DNA of 64,000 bases from Phalacrocorax aristotelis (lineage: Eukaryota > Chordata > Aves > Suliformes > Phalacrocoracidae). Positions 44,893 through 59,301 of this stretch are shown here, piece after piece. The notes under the pieces are model-generated. The model did no database searches, was not told where the DNA came from, and was given only the letters and a program-made list of their open reading frames with translations. Where the stretch lies: positions 3,514,303 to 3,578,302 of the forward strand of contig NC_134283.1 in assembly GCF_949628215.1 (NCBI RefSeq). The letters run 5' to 3'. Position numbers and translations under genes: made by a program. Position 1 is the first letter of the stretch; the number at the start of each line of letters is the position of its first letter.

Positions 44893-47800
44893 TGTGTCCC
44901 CCGGCTATCGGGAGCAGAGATCTCCCTCTGCGGTCTCTCCCCGCTCCGTGAGATCATCGACACATTTGCACTTATGTTACCAGATTACTTAAACACAGTC
45001 CTACCTTAATCAGCAAAGTGTCAATTCTCACACTTGGGAATGACAATTGTAGTGGTAATTTTAAAAGTATTTTTCGTCTGCAAGAAGCCAAGATCTTTTT
45101 AAAGTAGCAACAACAAGGGAATATTTATTTTAAAAATTGTAGCAGAAGGGGCTGGCCGTTTGTACACTTTATGTTTCCTTTTAACTTCAGGTCCATTTTT
45201 TGCTCTTTCAGGCAGAGTTTTCTGTGTAAGCAGTTGCTGTGTAACTCCTTTTCCTCTTCCCCGTAAATGCTGGGTACCTTATAGACCAATAAGCCACAAT
45301 TGGGAATGCATTCAGAGACCATTAGTACAGGAAGTCGGGTCAAATCCAAAGAAACCATGAACCAGTAAGTTTGAAAACACTGTATGAATGGCCTTTTCAT
45401 ACCGCCGCTTTCAGGTGGAGTTTGTTTTTGGATTAAAGGAGTTTATTCAGGTATTCACAAATATCCCAGCTCTCTGAACTGGCTGGAATGTGGAAACCTC
45501 CAAGTCATAATCAATTGCCGTAAAAGGGATTGGCATGTTCTAACTAGGGAATAGAGGGATGAAAGAGTCATAATTAGGTGACACGCCTTCAAAACGGGAT
45601 GAAAGACTGAAAACATCCTCAAAGACGCAAGCAAATATGAAAATCTCCAATCACCTCTTTCTTTATTTGCAATCAAGATGTTCAAAACCGTTGGTTTCAG
45701 ATGTTTTGTATGTACCGAAATCCCACATCATTTTTTAAATCCCCTTTGCCTGCTTGGCTGGGGAATTTAAAAAAAAAACCACAACAAAACCCAACACAAC
45801 TGAAATGTGACAGAGCCTTATTCTCTTCCATCACAGGGGCTGCAATAACTGCGATTGCTGCATCCTGAATAATACAAAAATACTCAGTTTTGAAGGTTGA
45901 GCTGTGTTGCCATTCCAGCCATTGAAAACGCTGCCTTGCCAAGCCGATGCTCGGAGGTAGATCCACAATTTTATCTTTTGCACACGTGGAGAGGGATGCT
46001 GGAGACCTGAGTTCAGCGAAAGCAGGGTTAGAAATGAAAGGAGAAGAGAACAAGAGCAGTTATCACCCCAGCAATCAAATGTGGATGGAAAAACTCCTTG
46101 TGGCAGGAGAAAGGGAGCGCAGCATATTTTTTTCCTGCTAGGAGGTGCGTAGGGATGATCTCCTTTCTCCCCACCTTCTTCTCACTTGAGTTTCCACGAG
46201 TGGCAAAAGGGACCTTTTTGTGACCTGCAGGCGATGACCTTGACCTGATTGAACAAAGACCTCAACATTCCCAGCACAAACCACGTTTGGCTATTTTCAG
46301 GGTTAGCCCAGGTCGTGTGGGCCAAGCACCTCAGAGATGCAATTTGCAGCGGAGGTGCTGATTATCGTCTCTGGGCAGCAGCTGAAAACGGGGGTTTAGA
46401 GCACCCTTGCATGGCTGTGGACTGAACACGGAGACGCCTGATCTTTTGGTACTCGTTAGGATGAGCTTATTTCAAACTTCAGCTGCTTTGTGCTGTTGGT
46501 AATTGGAGGCTATTGTTTCCCAGCTCAATGTTAAAAGAAATAGAAGGTGGTTGGGAACTGGCAAGTTTTCTGGAAATAAGTGAAACCTTCTTTCTTGCTC
46601 ATTCTAAGAACACACTGCATGGTGCGGCCATAAATACACATTATAAACAGCAAATATACGAGAGGAAAATCCACGTTTTATACATCCTGAAGCACTTGAA
46701 CCTCTGAGTTCTCTATATTTAGAGAAATATTTGGTATGGCTTCAGACATCCTTCAAAATAAAATCCGCTCCCATTCTTATTACATAGTGGTAAATATTTG
46801 GCACTGACTAACTACTGCCTTAACTACCTTTTTTTTTTTTTCTTCCCATTGCGGTCCTAACCATCCCACATGGCATACACATTCTGCTGAACCTCGTGCT
46901 TTCAAAATACTTACACAGTGTCCTTTTCCCCTCCCACAGGTGCACAGTAAGACATCTAAGGACTGGAGTAGTCGAGCATAGCCTTGAAATTGGCTTTAAA
47001 TATGGACTGACACTGGCAAGCAAGCAATATTGGAAAGGATGTTATTGCTGAAATTAATATAACAGAGTAGGATGTGTGCATTTTTGTGCAACTTTTTTGG
47101 TCTGCAAGATGCTGACACAAAGCCTATTTTAAATCAGTGATAGTCATTTTCATATCAACAATTTTTGGGCGCAGCTGGCCAACAGGTTTTGATGGGGCAA
47201 TTTTCAACCTGCACTGGAATGTTTTCTAAATTACATATGAAATGCAGCAATCTGGGAGAAATTTACAACTTCCAAAAAGGTGAGATGAAGAATTTTGTCT
47301 TTCCAACTTCTTTTTAATAATGGCGAGTCCTTTTAATTTAATGCCATAGAAACATTTAATTTTGATTTTCTTCCTTTGACTCATTTGGGTCAACTTGTCC
47401 ATTATGTTTAATAGCATATTATTTTTACATTATGTTACATGTTCCCTGGGCCAATGCTGGCACACAGGGTGGAAACTTGTCCCTTCCACTTCTCTCCATC
47501 CTTTGCGGTGGTTTCCATCAGCTCGACACTGTTGAAACCAACTCTACTGCTTCCTTTGCTGGGGCTTTTTAAAAGATTTCTCTTGGAGATGCTCTGCTGC
47601 ACATTTCCAAGGCTCAGCTGTGGGCTGTTGTGTCCAGCTTGGCAGAAGCTGAGTGCAGCAATCACAGCTGGTTCCTGAGCTAGCTGTTAAAAATTGCCTC
47701 CACGAAGATGCTCTCCCTCCCCGCTCCGCTGCTGGAGCCGCGCTGGCCAGGCACCCTTTGCCCGACGCTTGTCCCCCTGCACTGGCATGCAGCTCAAGTT

Positions 47801-50800
47801 CCCCTCCTGGTGTAGGGTCCTACTTCCCTTTCCTGCAGCATGAGAGCGTTTGCTATTTATCTGGCAGCCTGCTCCAGCTTTACCAGTGGGTTTTCAGCTC
47901 TTGCTGTGAGAATTGTGTGTCGTCCAGCGTGCATGCCCCCAGAATATTTAGATATCCAGAGAAGAGCTGGAAGAGGACGAATTCTCAAATCTCTTTGCTC
48001 GTGATGAAATCTTTCCATACTCTGCCCTGACCTCTTTGCAGTCTTTTCCTTTTTATTTTTATTTTTTTTTTTTTTTTGGAAAGAATCTAGTTTTCTGCCT
48101 AAACTTTCGGTGACTTGCCAGCTCTCACAGTCTCATATATTAACCACTGAGATTATAGCCGTATTGAAAAGTTCTGAGGCTGACCCTTTCTGATTTTCAT
48201 ACATTGCTAAGTTTAGGAAATGCCATGATCTAGCCTTGCTGGTACTTCTTTCTCAGGTCGGTCGGCCAATAATTCTCTGCCCAGGGAGGTGCATGTTGGC
48301 ATTTCCTGATGCACAGGAAGCTCTTCTTATTTCTAAAGCTCTTTTGCTCTCCCAGGAGCTCCATTTCTGGGAGTTGTCGCTATATTTTGGGGAATTTTGA
48401 TTCTATAACCGCTAGGTAAACGGTCAGGTTGTACAAAGAACTTATTCAAAATAAAAACCCCTGTGCTGAAATAGCAGCTTAGGTTGAATTAGTGAATACG
48501 TGATGAAAAACAAAGACGTGCATTTTGCCTCAAAAGGAAATAAAAATAAATTCATGCCAGGGCTGGCCGTGCATTGAGATCGCTTTAATGCTGTTGGCTT
48601 TTGCAATGTGATGGCGGCTGCGCGAATCCTTAAAAGCAAAGGTTGAGATTGTGCTCATTTTAAAAGGAATTGGCAAAAATTATCTTGCTTCAAGAAAGAG
48701 GAAACAAAATGAAACAAAAAAAAAGGGCAGATCAGTCATCTTCCAGCTGCTCATGGTGCCCACAGAGCTGCAGAGGGTTTTGCAAGGGTTAAAAAAGAAA
48801 CTCGCGGTTCAGAGCTCTGGAGTTTCTGGAAACCAAACTGGAGCAAGCGTGCTGGAGGCAGCACTGTATAAGGATAATATATGCTGCTCTGTAGTATTCG
48901 TCATGCTTCCTATGGTCTCTGGAGAAGACAGCTGTCATCCGCAGGTCTGCCAGTTGAGCACCTCCTTTCTCTGCTGTAAAAGTCACGTTGAGAACAGAAA
49001 ACTGATTAGTTTTCCCACTGTTCCTACAGAGTTTCTTGAGCTTTGTGGAATTAGAAAAAGACCCTTTCTGACAGTCATTCCAACGTCGTTCTTTCAGAGT
49101 AGGTTTAACTGAGCGGGGAAGGAGAGTCGAGGTTTGAAAAAAACATGCAAGAGTTCTGCCTTTGGTTTGATGAAATCTTGCTGCCATCATGGTCTCTGTT
49201 AGGAAATGGGAAGGATGAAGCAAGTTGGGGTCACAAGATGTGACGCGAGAAGATCTCATGTGAGGTGCCAACAGGCTTAAAATAACAGGTTAGTGTTCAG
49301 CGGACTTCTGTGGTAATCTCAGAAGAAAAAAAAAAAAGACAAAGAAAGAATAAGACCCTAAATCACTTAAACTGAGAGGAGGAAAAGGATATGTTATCAT
49401 TAAGGGCCAATCAGACCTCTGGAGCTGAATAAAAGAAAGCAAGTAGATGATGAGATTAGACAAGAAGCAATTAAACACCTCCTGATGACAGACTTGCGTT
49501 AACTGCTAAGGAAGAGTGAAAGATGGGAGACAGGTACCTCTCCTCTTCTGTCTGTCCTAAAACTTGACTTGCAATGGAGCTCCCCATCTCTCTGTCATCT
49601 CGCCTCGACAAACCGTGACCAGCCGCAGAACTGGTACTTGGAGAATGCTCGCTGGTGGAGCAGGCAACGCATTGTGACCAGTGCTGCGGCCACGTAAGCA
49701 AATGAATGAATGAATAATTGCATGGCTTACGCATGCATTTTCTTCCCATACAACTGCATGGGGTGCAAAGGCAGCTGGTGCTCTTTGCAGACTTACAGCC
49801 ATCTCAGACATCTTGCAAAGAATTGGTTAAGCAGATGTTGAATCCCTGAGGGTGGAAGGAGGAGGGAGCTGGGTTAAGGTAACGTTACCCCCCTACTCAG
49901 CACCAGCAAATGGTGCACATGCTTCTTGCACGATGGGAGCTGTGTCCTTCCTTGCTCCAGACACAAATTTATGTGCACGGTTGTAGCAAATGGGTGTATA
50001 AACACAGCAGGAGACATCTATAATGTGAAAACGGCTAGGTGGGTACGTGCAGAGCCATTGTGCATTCAATCCACTGTGTTAGTTGGGCAGACTGAATAAT
50101 TATATGCATTGATATGGGGAACCAGCTATGCAGGCAGGGTTTTTCTTTTAATGCAGACCAACGGCTTCCTGTTTTGGAAATCTTGCCTCTTCAGTGCACA
50201 AATGCATAGTTTTGTACGTGCATAATTTGTGGCTGTAATTTTAGAGGCTCATTAAATAACTTGGCTGTGGAAATCAAATTGCCTTTCATCAAAATCCAGC
50301 AAGAGCTGAACTAGTTCTGTCCATCACAGCAGCCCTTCTGGTCTTCGTTACATGGCTCAAAAGTACAAATGCAAATGGGGCTGCGGGTCTGTGGCACAGA
50401 AGGGAGAAACAGGGAGTTGAGAAGAGGGAATGAAGCTGGCCGCAGGTTTTCGATAATGAGTTGGTCATATGAGGGCAAACGAGGGCTCCTCTGTTTTTCT
50501 GCCCGGGTAAGAAAGCTAAGGAAAGTGCTGAGTGGTGGGTTCGCATGGTGCTGCCCAAGACCATCTGACACATGCAGGAGCCCCATGGTACCCCTCACTG
50601 CTCAGGGGACCTTCAGCAAATCCAAGTGTGGGACGTGAGGAGTAAAACCCTGCAGGTACCATCGTACCAGCACTCCCATTTCTGCCCGCTACGGGTGACT
50701 GCAGTGCACTTTTCTGGCAGGAGGTACCAGGCTTGGTGCTGTTTCTGGGATTGCTCCATTCATATTGGAGAACGCTATAAAACAGCTAACCTACGTGTTC

Positions 50801-53099
50801 ATAAAGTCCAGATTTATTATCAGTGTAACATTATAGGGGTGAGAATGAGGAATTAGTGCAGGTGAAGACTTAGATGGGGAGAGGCAGATGCTGTTTGATG
50901 TTCAATAACATTATCCAAAGTAGAGTGGAGATTTTTTAAAAATTTAATTTTAATAATTTTATTAAAATATTAGCATTCCTCTTTTTAGTGGTATTAACAC
51001 TAATGTGAAAGGAACTATGAAACAAGATGGGAAACCTGCCTTCCGCGGTAGCATGCTGCTTGGTGTGTACCCCATATTCTTGCAGCTGACCGAAAATTCA
51101 GCCATTTTCTGGGGCTTCATCTTTATTCTGCACGACTAACAGCGACACAGCTTCCCTCTAGCAACCCTCCCTTTTGTAACGATATTTACTTGGAGGAGAG
51201 AGTGGGTTCAAAGACGCATTGGGAGAAAAGGAAAACAAGAAGCGATTTCAAAAGGTCCTATGTCTAAAAGAAAAGTTTAAAAAAGGGAGACAAATAAAGA
51301 GATAAGACAGATGCTGTTTCCTGTGGAAGGGGAGACGGCTCTTTGGCAGCTGATGAAGAAGAGGTGGGATTCCCCCTTCCTCTGATCCCTTCCATTTGGG
51401 GTTTCAGGTGTCCTCTTCAGAAATCCAAAGGTCACACAGGGGACATCCCGCTCACCAGAAGGGCCATCGGGCTGCCAATGTGTCAGCCATTCAAAGACCG
51501 CTGACAGAGATAAGAATGCAGGAGAGGTGTAACTTAAGTGTCATCTTATAGCTACTAGGAGCTTAGATACACTTCAAAGGCAGGCGGTGGAGAAGCGGCC
51601 GCTCCGAGAGAAGGGAGCCAAACAGGCAGGCTTGAAAGCATGATTATGACTTATCGTATTCCACCATGAACGTGTGAAAATGGGCAGGAGGGACTCTCAC
51701 GCTGCAAGGTAAATGGAATCGCTTTAAAGAGGTGTTTTTCCTCTGGCACTGACTGCCCTACTAGTAAATCTCCTTTAAAAACCGGAGCAGCCTCCTGAGG
51801 ACAATGAGATGCCCTGCTTGTGAAGGCATGGGCAGGCTTCTCTCTGCTGCACCAGCCCCACGTGAAAAGATGAAATGCAGTAAGGGAGGCAGCCAGGAGA
51901 TCTTCAAGATGGGAAGGAGCTCACCGGGGTGCCTTCTTCCACTAATATCAGCTGGTCTGAACAGAATAGAGGTACAGGACAGGAGAGCTTGTTCACCTTG
52001 GTGGCAAGTCACTGGCCTTCAAATCAGAGGAACAATATCCCCTGTCATCACATGCCCAAACTCCTAATTTCTTCCTATCTCGCCCCCCCCCCCCCCCCAT
52101 TTTTTTGTGTGTGCCAAGTACATCCCTCAGCATCTACACACTAGCCCCTGGATTTTTCAAAATAGCAAAGGAAGCAGAAATGACTCCAAGCTTTTATCTA
52201 TGCTTTCAAAAGAATGCAAATCAGGAAACTCAACCTTAAAAGCTCAGGCTGGAATAAGCATCCTCCCCATTGCAAAACATTTCACCTTTAATATATTCGA
52301 ACCAGCCTATGAGACCATTTTTCTTGCCAAGACAACTTTTCCTCATTAACTGTTGGGTTCCAGGAACCTCTTGGCTTACTCTGAACTTCTCAGCACTGAA
52401 GCAGAATACTAATGTCCAGATCGCACAGATGAGAAATTAAATCACATTTCAATAGCTTGGCAGATGCTAAAAGCCGATAAGGAGGAAAATGCCCAGAAAG
52501 AACCACCACGGCACCAGGGATTTCTGAAAGCAACCTGCAAAGGGAGAAGCCTCGTGACTGCACATATTCACGCATGGGTTGAGTTTACACCTGCCCCTGC
52601 CACCCCATGGCTCCCGTCGGAAGCGCAGTCCCGTGGTAATGCTGACCGCCATCGTTTTTGACTTGCGTTGATGCCCTTGGCTGCAAACTGGGGCTGCGAT
52701 TCACAGTCCTGGAAATCTTTAGCTGTGATAACTAAATGATTGCTAATCGTTGTCCTGGAGCTTGGGATTACACCTGATTGCTGGTGATGGGAGCGAGGTT
52801 GGACCTGGGGTTCTCATCAGCTTGTGTTCCGCTGGGCTAAGAAAATGGAGAGGAAACACCCCTCCTATCCTGCTAGTAATGATTTATCCACATTGGCACT
52901 CACGTGTCATCTGACATCCACCCTCCATGGTAGTACGAGGCAAGTCATGGGAGGAAGGTGTTGAAGAAACTGATGCTTAAAACCTGATTTTTAACTCCAT
53001 ACCGAGATACTTCCATGAGTCACCTTAATTTAATTACCAGTCTTCATTAGATGCCTATGCACTGATTTAGAAATACCGTTTTGAGCACCTAGTCCCAAA
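44893..53099. other. Intergenic, no gene seen
   Basis: No coding region is supported. The stretch contains T-runs near 46828 and 48059-48078, an A-run at 49325, and the C16 run at 52083. Complex AT-rich blocks at 44950-45080, 45450-45560, 47050-47430 and 50050-50290 could be regulatory but show no decisive feature. Confidence 0.55.
52083..52098. repeat. (C)16 homopolymer
   Basis: Sixteen consecutive C residues are followed by a T-run (C16 AT7). Simple sequence. Confidence 0.95.
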
Positions 53100-53165
53100 A
53101 AATTTGGGCAAAGCTTCTCCGTGCCTCAGTTTCCCCACTTGCAAAAATGGGGCAAGAAATAGGAG
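53100..53165 (+). repeat. MIR-like SINE relic
   Basis: tttgggcaaagcttctccgtgcctcagtttccccacttgcaaaaatgggg follows the MIR core words TTGGGCAAGTCACTTCTCTGTGCCTCAGTTTCC...TGTAAAATGGGG with only modest divergence. It is the clearest MIR-like piece in the window. Confidence 0.65.
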
Positions 53166-56100
53166 TCTTTGAGGGGCAGGTGCCATGCAAATGCCTTTGC
53201 TAAAGAGCCAGGCTTTACTTGCAGTGCCCGGCAGGGATTTGTGCCGCAGCAGCTGAAGTGTCTGTGCTGTGGAGAAGGGAGACTTTAAGAAGGGGCAGGG
53301 CAGGAAGCTGTGGGAAGCCTGAGTTTAATCTGCTCCGTCTGTGAGTCAGAGCCCTAAATCTTCACATCTTCCGAGGCTCTTGCGCTGTTGCCACGTTGGC
53401 TACAGCCAGCCAGCTTGCTGGTTTGCCCGACTTAATTTATGTCAAGGCCAGTTTTCATCTTTTTCACATGTACTAATGGGACAAAAGCGGTCCATGGTGC
53501 TTCACCCTTTCCTAGAGAGGTACGACGGCACCCAGTGAGAGCAGGGCTGGCTGGGTCTCTATTTCTATCTAGACAGCTCTTGTCAGGGAAAAGGCAAAGC
53601 GAGAGTTTGTTTAAAGTGGAGCAACACATAAACAAAGTCCATGTAAGTAAGCTGGAAATAAAAATGCCAGCAGCTGTCTTGCTCTCGCTTGCGAGGAGCC
53701 TTCGCGTTTGTCTCATTTTTTAATCTAATTTTGCAACTGTAAAAATGTGGTGGAAATGAGAATCTGGCAAAAACTACAGGCTCAGTCCCTCAGATAGGGA
53801 GCTGAGAATGTCTGCAACAATTAGATGCCTATAAATCTCAGCATGTCTCTCCTAATTACTCCAACAGGAAAACATTTAATTATGTAATCAGGATACCCTA
53901 TTTGACACAGGCACGCATGTACCCCAAACACTAACCTTAACCTGGTTATCTCGCTTTGTTTCTGGACCAGTTAAATATAGATGCAGACAGACGGATCCGT
54001 CTGCGCAAACACAGAACATGATGTGTGGGAAAGTAACCTGGTGTTGAACCTGTACCATCGCCTTCCCCAGCTGCAATAAACCGCTTGGTTGGGCTGTATT
54101 TTACAGGCTGTTTCTTCCCAGTCAGATGCAATTTATTAATTTGCTGTCATTTATTTGACTGGCTTGCCTTCTTATTCAGGCCTGGGTGTGATTTGTTCCT
54201 GGGGGGAAGTAGCTGAGCTCATGACACTCTTTTCTTCCACAGATAGATCCTACCTAAACACAACTTTTTTAGGGATATTAGATGCAAATAAATCCCATAA
54301 CAGCCCAGTAAGGAGCAGAAAAACTCTTTTTAGCCTTGATTATAGCCCTGATCTCAATTAAACAGGGAGACATTGAATATCTCAGCTTGGCCCGTTGCAT
54401 TTTAAGGGCTTTCCATGGAGAAAGAGACGTCGTGTCATCACTGCGTGCTAAGCCCTCAGTGCCAGCTGGGTTCCCCCTAAATGTGCTTGTCCTGGGCTGC
54501 ATTGCTGGCTCATGTAGGCACAGCCTACGACCCTCCTGGGAGCCCAGCTCTTCCTGGGCCTTTTGTGGCTCTGATTAGCATCAGTTAGAAGTTTCCCATT
54601 GACCTCAGTGTCTCCTGGCGTTCCAGCCCTGCGTGTGCACGGGCAAATCCGTGCCCCCATGAAGAACCCAACCGCCTTGCTCTGAGAAAATGCTGAATTT
54701 GCAGGTGGGATTGGTGCCAGCTCTTCATCGTGGGCAGTTGTGGGACTATTTTAGTTCCTTTTTAAACAGCTAAGGAACTCAAACTAACACTCCACCAAAA
54801 AATTTGCAGGAAGCTGACACAGGACAAGCCAGGGACACACCTAGGTTAGATTCCGTGTCTAAGCTGGGATTCCACGGCTCTGAATTCCTACCCTTCAGTC
54901 ATTCTGGGACTTTTTTTTTTTACTCCTTCCCATTCAAATTAGAGATTTTTAATTCCGTTTCTCCAAAAAGCCTGGAGGGGAAAGGAATGACAACTGAATC
55001 ACGTGTGTCTGGGAGAGGGTAGCTCTGAAAAGTGATGTAGGAGCAAGGACATGGGCAGGCCTGCTCTCACGCTGGTGTTTCCCTCCCTGTAGCTCTGCCG
55101 CTTTGCTTGTCTGGGGATGATCTGGGGAGAAAACAGCTTTTCCTTGTAATAATGTAATACCCTTATGTGTGCTTTCTTCCATAGAGGCTTTATAGCAGTC
55201 CTTTTTCTTGCTTTGGTTTTCCCCTAAGATGGATGTAAAAAGTACTAATACTCACCTGACTGGTTAGCTTTCGGATGTTTTGGCCATGTTTCACATTCCT
55301 CATTCGTTCATTTACAGGGACGTCCCAACAGACGTGGTGTAGAAGGTAGGTAGCCCGAATGATGAAGCTGACATTTATACGAAATAATTTATTTAACTGT
55401 GATTAGTTACATAAAAGTATCAGGGCAGCAGAGAGGAAGAACTGCAAGAGGAAGCTCTTTCAGTTCAGTGCCCTGGGCATCCTCTGCTCCGCTCCTTCCC
55501 TCCTCTCCTTCCCCACAGCCCCACACACATCTGGTTCCGTATCAAGAGCCCGTGCCAGCGGAGGATACGACTATCAGTTGTATTTGATTGTATGGGTAAC
55601 TTCTTGAAATTGTTACTACATTTTTAAATTAACAGAGCAAACAGTGAAAATCAGAGGGTTTGGCAGAGGACAAAGAAACCACATCTCTCCCTACTCTTAG
55701 CTACATGTCATAACAAAGCACTGGGCCAGATAATTAAGACAGTTTCTAAAAACGTCCCCATGATAGTTGCCAGGGTATCTGTCTCTCTCAGCATACACAT
55801 GAGTATATCTGCAAGTGCTTTATTTTAAAATAAACTTATTTATTATTTTTTGTAATCCGATGCATCAGCAACAAATACTGCCTTTGCTCCTAAGAAAAAC
55901 GAGAAAAATGTTCGTTTTCCTTAGGAGATGAGAAACCACTGTAAATGTATATAAAGCCACAAAATAAGGTATCTCCTCCCTTTTTAATTTGTTCGGTATG
56001 ACATCTGGGTGGGTTGGTCTGAGTGCAACCAGTTGCGGAGGGGGTTAGCAGGTTACCAGCCATCAGCTGAGCTGTAACAACCCACAGGGTGCTGCAGGCA

Positions 56101-58355
56101 CGGCTGTGCATGCTGCCAAGAAAGTGGTTTAACATAACTTGGGACAGCTCAAGACTAGGAAAGAAGCTTGTAAAACTATATTCTGAGCTATTTCACTTTT
56201 GCGATTCCTGTAATTATTTACTCTTATTTTTCCTCAGTGTTTCTACAGACACATTGACATTTCACTGGGACCAGAGGAACGGCTCCTCTACCATCAGCAG
56301 GCTTCTCGGTGATCCCTAACCCCATGGAAGATGCTGGTACGTATCACATACAGCACAACTTTTAAAAGTAATTTCAAATTCTTACTGACAATATCAGAAA
56401 ACTGAAGAATTAATTTTAAAAAAAATATGCATAGTATATGATAACATCCATAGTATTTAAATGGAATCTCACTAAATAGCATCCTTTATGGTGAGCTTAA
56501 TGTGTTGTAACATGGCTGGCTTTCCAACAGCCTGCTAATATCATCTCTTAGGAATTTATTATGAATGCACTATGTCCTGTAATATTTTTTGTGTCGGGTT
56601 GTTAATTGTAGCAACTAGGATGTGTTGAATGCACGTTTGCATATGAAAGATTAATTTCACACTGACATTTGCCACTCAAAAGGAGGGAAAACGAGTAGCG
56701 TTATCCAACGCCATCAGCAAAGCTGGCTTTAGCGCATACAAAGGGATGCAGGAGGTAAGATAACAAACATTTATAATGGAACCTTTTCCAGTTGGGATGT
56801 GACATAAACCCTTATAGTTGTTTTTAGGAAAAGACATACACAGTCCCCACGTTGTATTTTTTAATGCCCAGCACACATTTTCTTCTGATCCATCTTTCCA
56901 TCTGTCTGCTCAGTTTAATTGCTCCATCGTGGGTTTTATACTATGTTTCTCACTGTATTATTTTAATGATCCTTTGACTGAGTCAGACTGGAAGAATCCC
57001 ATAAACTTTAGTGACACTGTGGGTGATGTAGATGGGCACAAATCAGCCTGCAGCCTTGCTCACAATTCTTCCCGGGGCTCCCTGGGGAAGGCAAACAGTT
57101 TCAAGATTCGACCTGCAAAAACTCGGCGGCGGCTTGAGCCGAGCCCTACAAAAGCAGGCATCAAGGAAGCACCACCAATAGGTCTCCATGGTCCGGCTGA
57201 TAGATGGTTTCCAACAGCTTTTCTAGCTTGACCAAGCCCATTCTCGCTTGAAAAGCATAAAACATCTCTGCCAGGTGCCGGTGCCAGGCAGCTCTGCGGA
57301 GCGCGCACCGGAGACTGCAGCAGAAACACCAGGACACAGGAGGGGAAGGACAGCCAGTTAAAACATGTTTTCAATCAGCTTGGCTATTCAGATGGGGAGA
57401 TGCCTGTTACATAAATGGACTGAGCCAACCCAGAAACGAAAACACTTTGGGCAAGGGAGTGAAGGAAAGAAAAACAGTTTCACCTGCTGCTCTCTCGGCG
57501 AAAGCTGCTGACAGAGCAGCGTGCGGCACGTTGAAAGAGGCAGGTAAAGGCAGAGCTGGAGTGGGTGCTGCACGGCGGGTTTATTCGGGGTGCTCCTGGC
57601 CAGCCACGGTGCTGCATCAGCTCTCCCAGCATTAATGCAATGGCTGTTTGGCTCCAGACACGCGTGGGGTGCGTTCCTTGGAGCCGGTGGTGTGTCAGCA
57701 GCATCAGCTGTAGTGCCCAGCATAGCTTCGTTTCACAGAGCGGTCTATCGGTTATAACAAGCAACTCTGCAACATCTGTTTCTAATTATTCCCCCCCCCC
57801 CCCAAATAATTAGGGGTGCCTGAGAAGTGTGGGATCCATGCTGAGGTGCCAGGTCTCGCGCAGCCCAGGTGACGGTGCAGACAGGACCGATCGCATGTGC
57901 TGGCGGCTGCGGTGGTCCCAGGAGACACGGGGAGGGTGGGTGGCAGCCCCCTGCGAGAGGAGTGTTTGAGCACTCTCTGGCTGGATGTCACGGGCAAAAG
58001 GAGGGGACGTTGCCGCCTCACCCTGTAGCTACTGCGTGCACGAGGCTCAGCCTGGCACGGTGCTCTGGGGAGCACCGTGGGATGAGCTGAGACGTGAAGG
58101 GTGACACCAACTTTGCGATTTCTGGCGGGGTCTCGGTGCCAGGTCCGTGCAGACAATTCCCTGCACTTGTGGTATGCACTGCTGGAAGCGCAGATGCCTG
58201 CTGGACCGACGCGCTGCCTGGATTAGGCAGCTGCTGGGCAGGGGCTTTGCGGAGCTCAGCTTTGGGCTGAGGCACGTCTGTAGCTGGAGAGACAGTGATC
58301 AAGGTTTAAACACGTCCTGGTGAGGATTTAGTGCTTGCTGCTAGTTAAACATTTG
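53166..58355. other. Intergenic, no gene seen
   Basis: No gene is supported. Includes a C13 run at 57791-57803 and a CpG-richer stretch at 57240-58280 without recognisable product. Complex AT-rich stretches lie at 55800-55990 and 56330-56680. Confidence 0.55.
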
Positions 58356-58359
58356 GGAG

Positions 58360-59180
58360 GAAGGAGGGGGTACAATGCCGATGCCGCACACACTGATGTA
58401 ATTTTGCCAGCTCCAGTAGGGCTTATGTGCCTGATTTATACTGACACGGTTGAAATGTGAATCACGCCTATTATTTATGCATTTGTATTAGTTGTAATTT
58501 TGCTTTTTTTTTTTTCTAAAACTCATCATAAAGAACAGAAAGAGAAAGATATAAGTAACACATTTTCAAATGTTCTTTCCTAGTGAATTACTTGGCCTGA
58601 CATTGGAAATGAATTATTTTCCATTGTACCAGTGACCCCTGTTGTGTGTTCTATTAACACCACATGTTAAACTTTTATATTTTTAGTAAACCATGACCTT
58701 GTACATTCTCTGTCATTTCCCACTGGCATAAGTACAACACATGTGGTATGAAAGCTAACGGTTTTCATTTGTATACAGCACTTTTATATCTTAGGCTTGT
58801 ATGAAAGCACACAGGTCATGGTAATCAGGGCATCCCAGGATTTTACCAAACAGTCACAACAAAGTGTATGTGTTTTCAAAAAACATATTTTTGGCATAAC
58901 GCTCTCTTATGTGTTGTGCAAATCCAGATGAAAATGGGATCTTGAAAGGCTGTGTTAAGTTTTTTGATCGTGCTAATCCAAACAACTGTCTCCAACACAT
59001 GCACGAGCAGAAGGAAGTCTATAAAATGTCAGGTTTGTTCTAAATATCTGCAGAACAAATGTGGCTCAGGAACATGACCAAGTGTGCAGAACTCTTAAGA
59101 TAAAAGATGATGTCACATAGGTTCGATATTTTATTTCATCAAACGGTAACATTGTTCTAGACATCTAAAAAATTATGGAT
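58360..59180. promoter_or_regulatory. Candidate conserved non-coding element
   Basis: About 800 bases of AT-rich but complex sequence, low in repeats except a T-run at 58505, lie between GC-richer and simple-sequence regions. Words include TTATTTATGCATTTG, GTTGTAATTTTGC, ATTAACACCACATGTTAAAC, GTAAACCATGACC and CAAACAACTGTC. It resembles an ultraconserved-type enhancer block in composition, but there is no decisive motif. Confidence 0.3.
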
Positions 59181-59240
59181 GATTTATGAATAGAGCCCAG
59201 GGTATGGAAGAAAGAATAATTCCTTCCAGTTGCCCAAATA

Positions 59241-59301
59241 TTTCTTTTTATTTTTTTCCCCCCCTCTTTTTCTTTTTCTTTTTCTCTTTCTCTTTTTGTA
59301 G
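59241..59301 (+). repeat. Long polypyrimidine tract ending in TAG
   Basis: Sixty bases of almost pure T/C (TTTTTC and TTTCTC units) run directly into GTAG at 59298-59301, the shape of a strong 3' splice site. As simple repeat the call is safe; as a splice acceptor it is only a possibility, since no exon is recognised after it. Confidence 0.7.
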
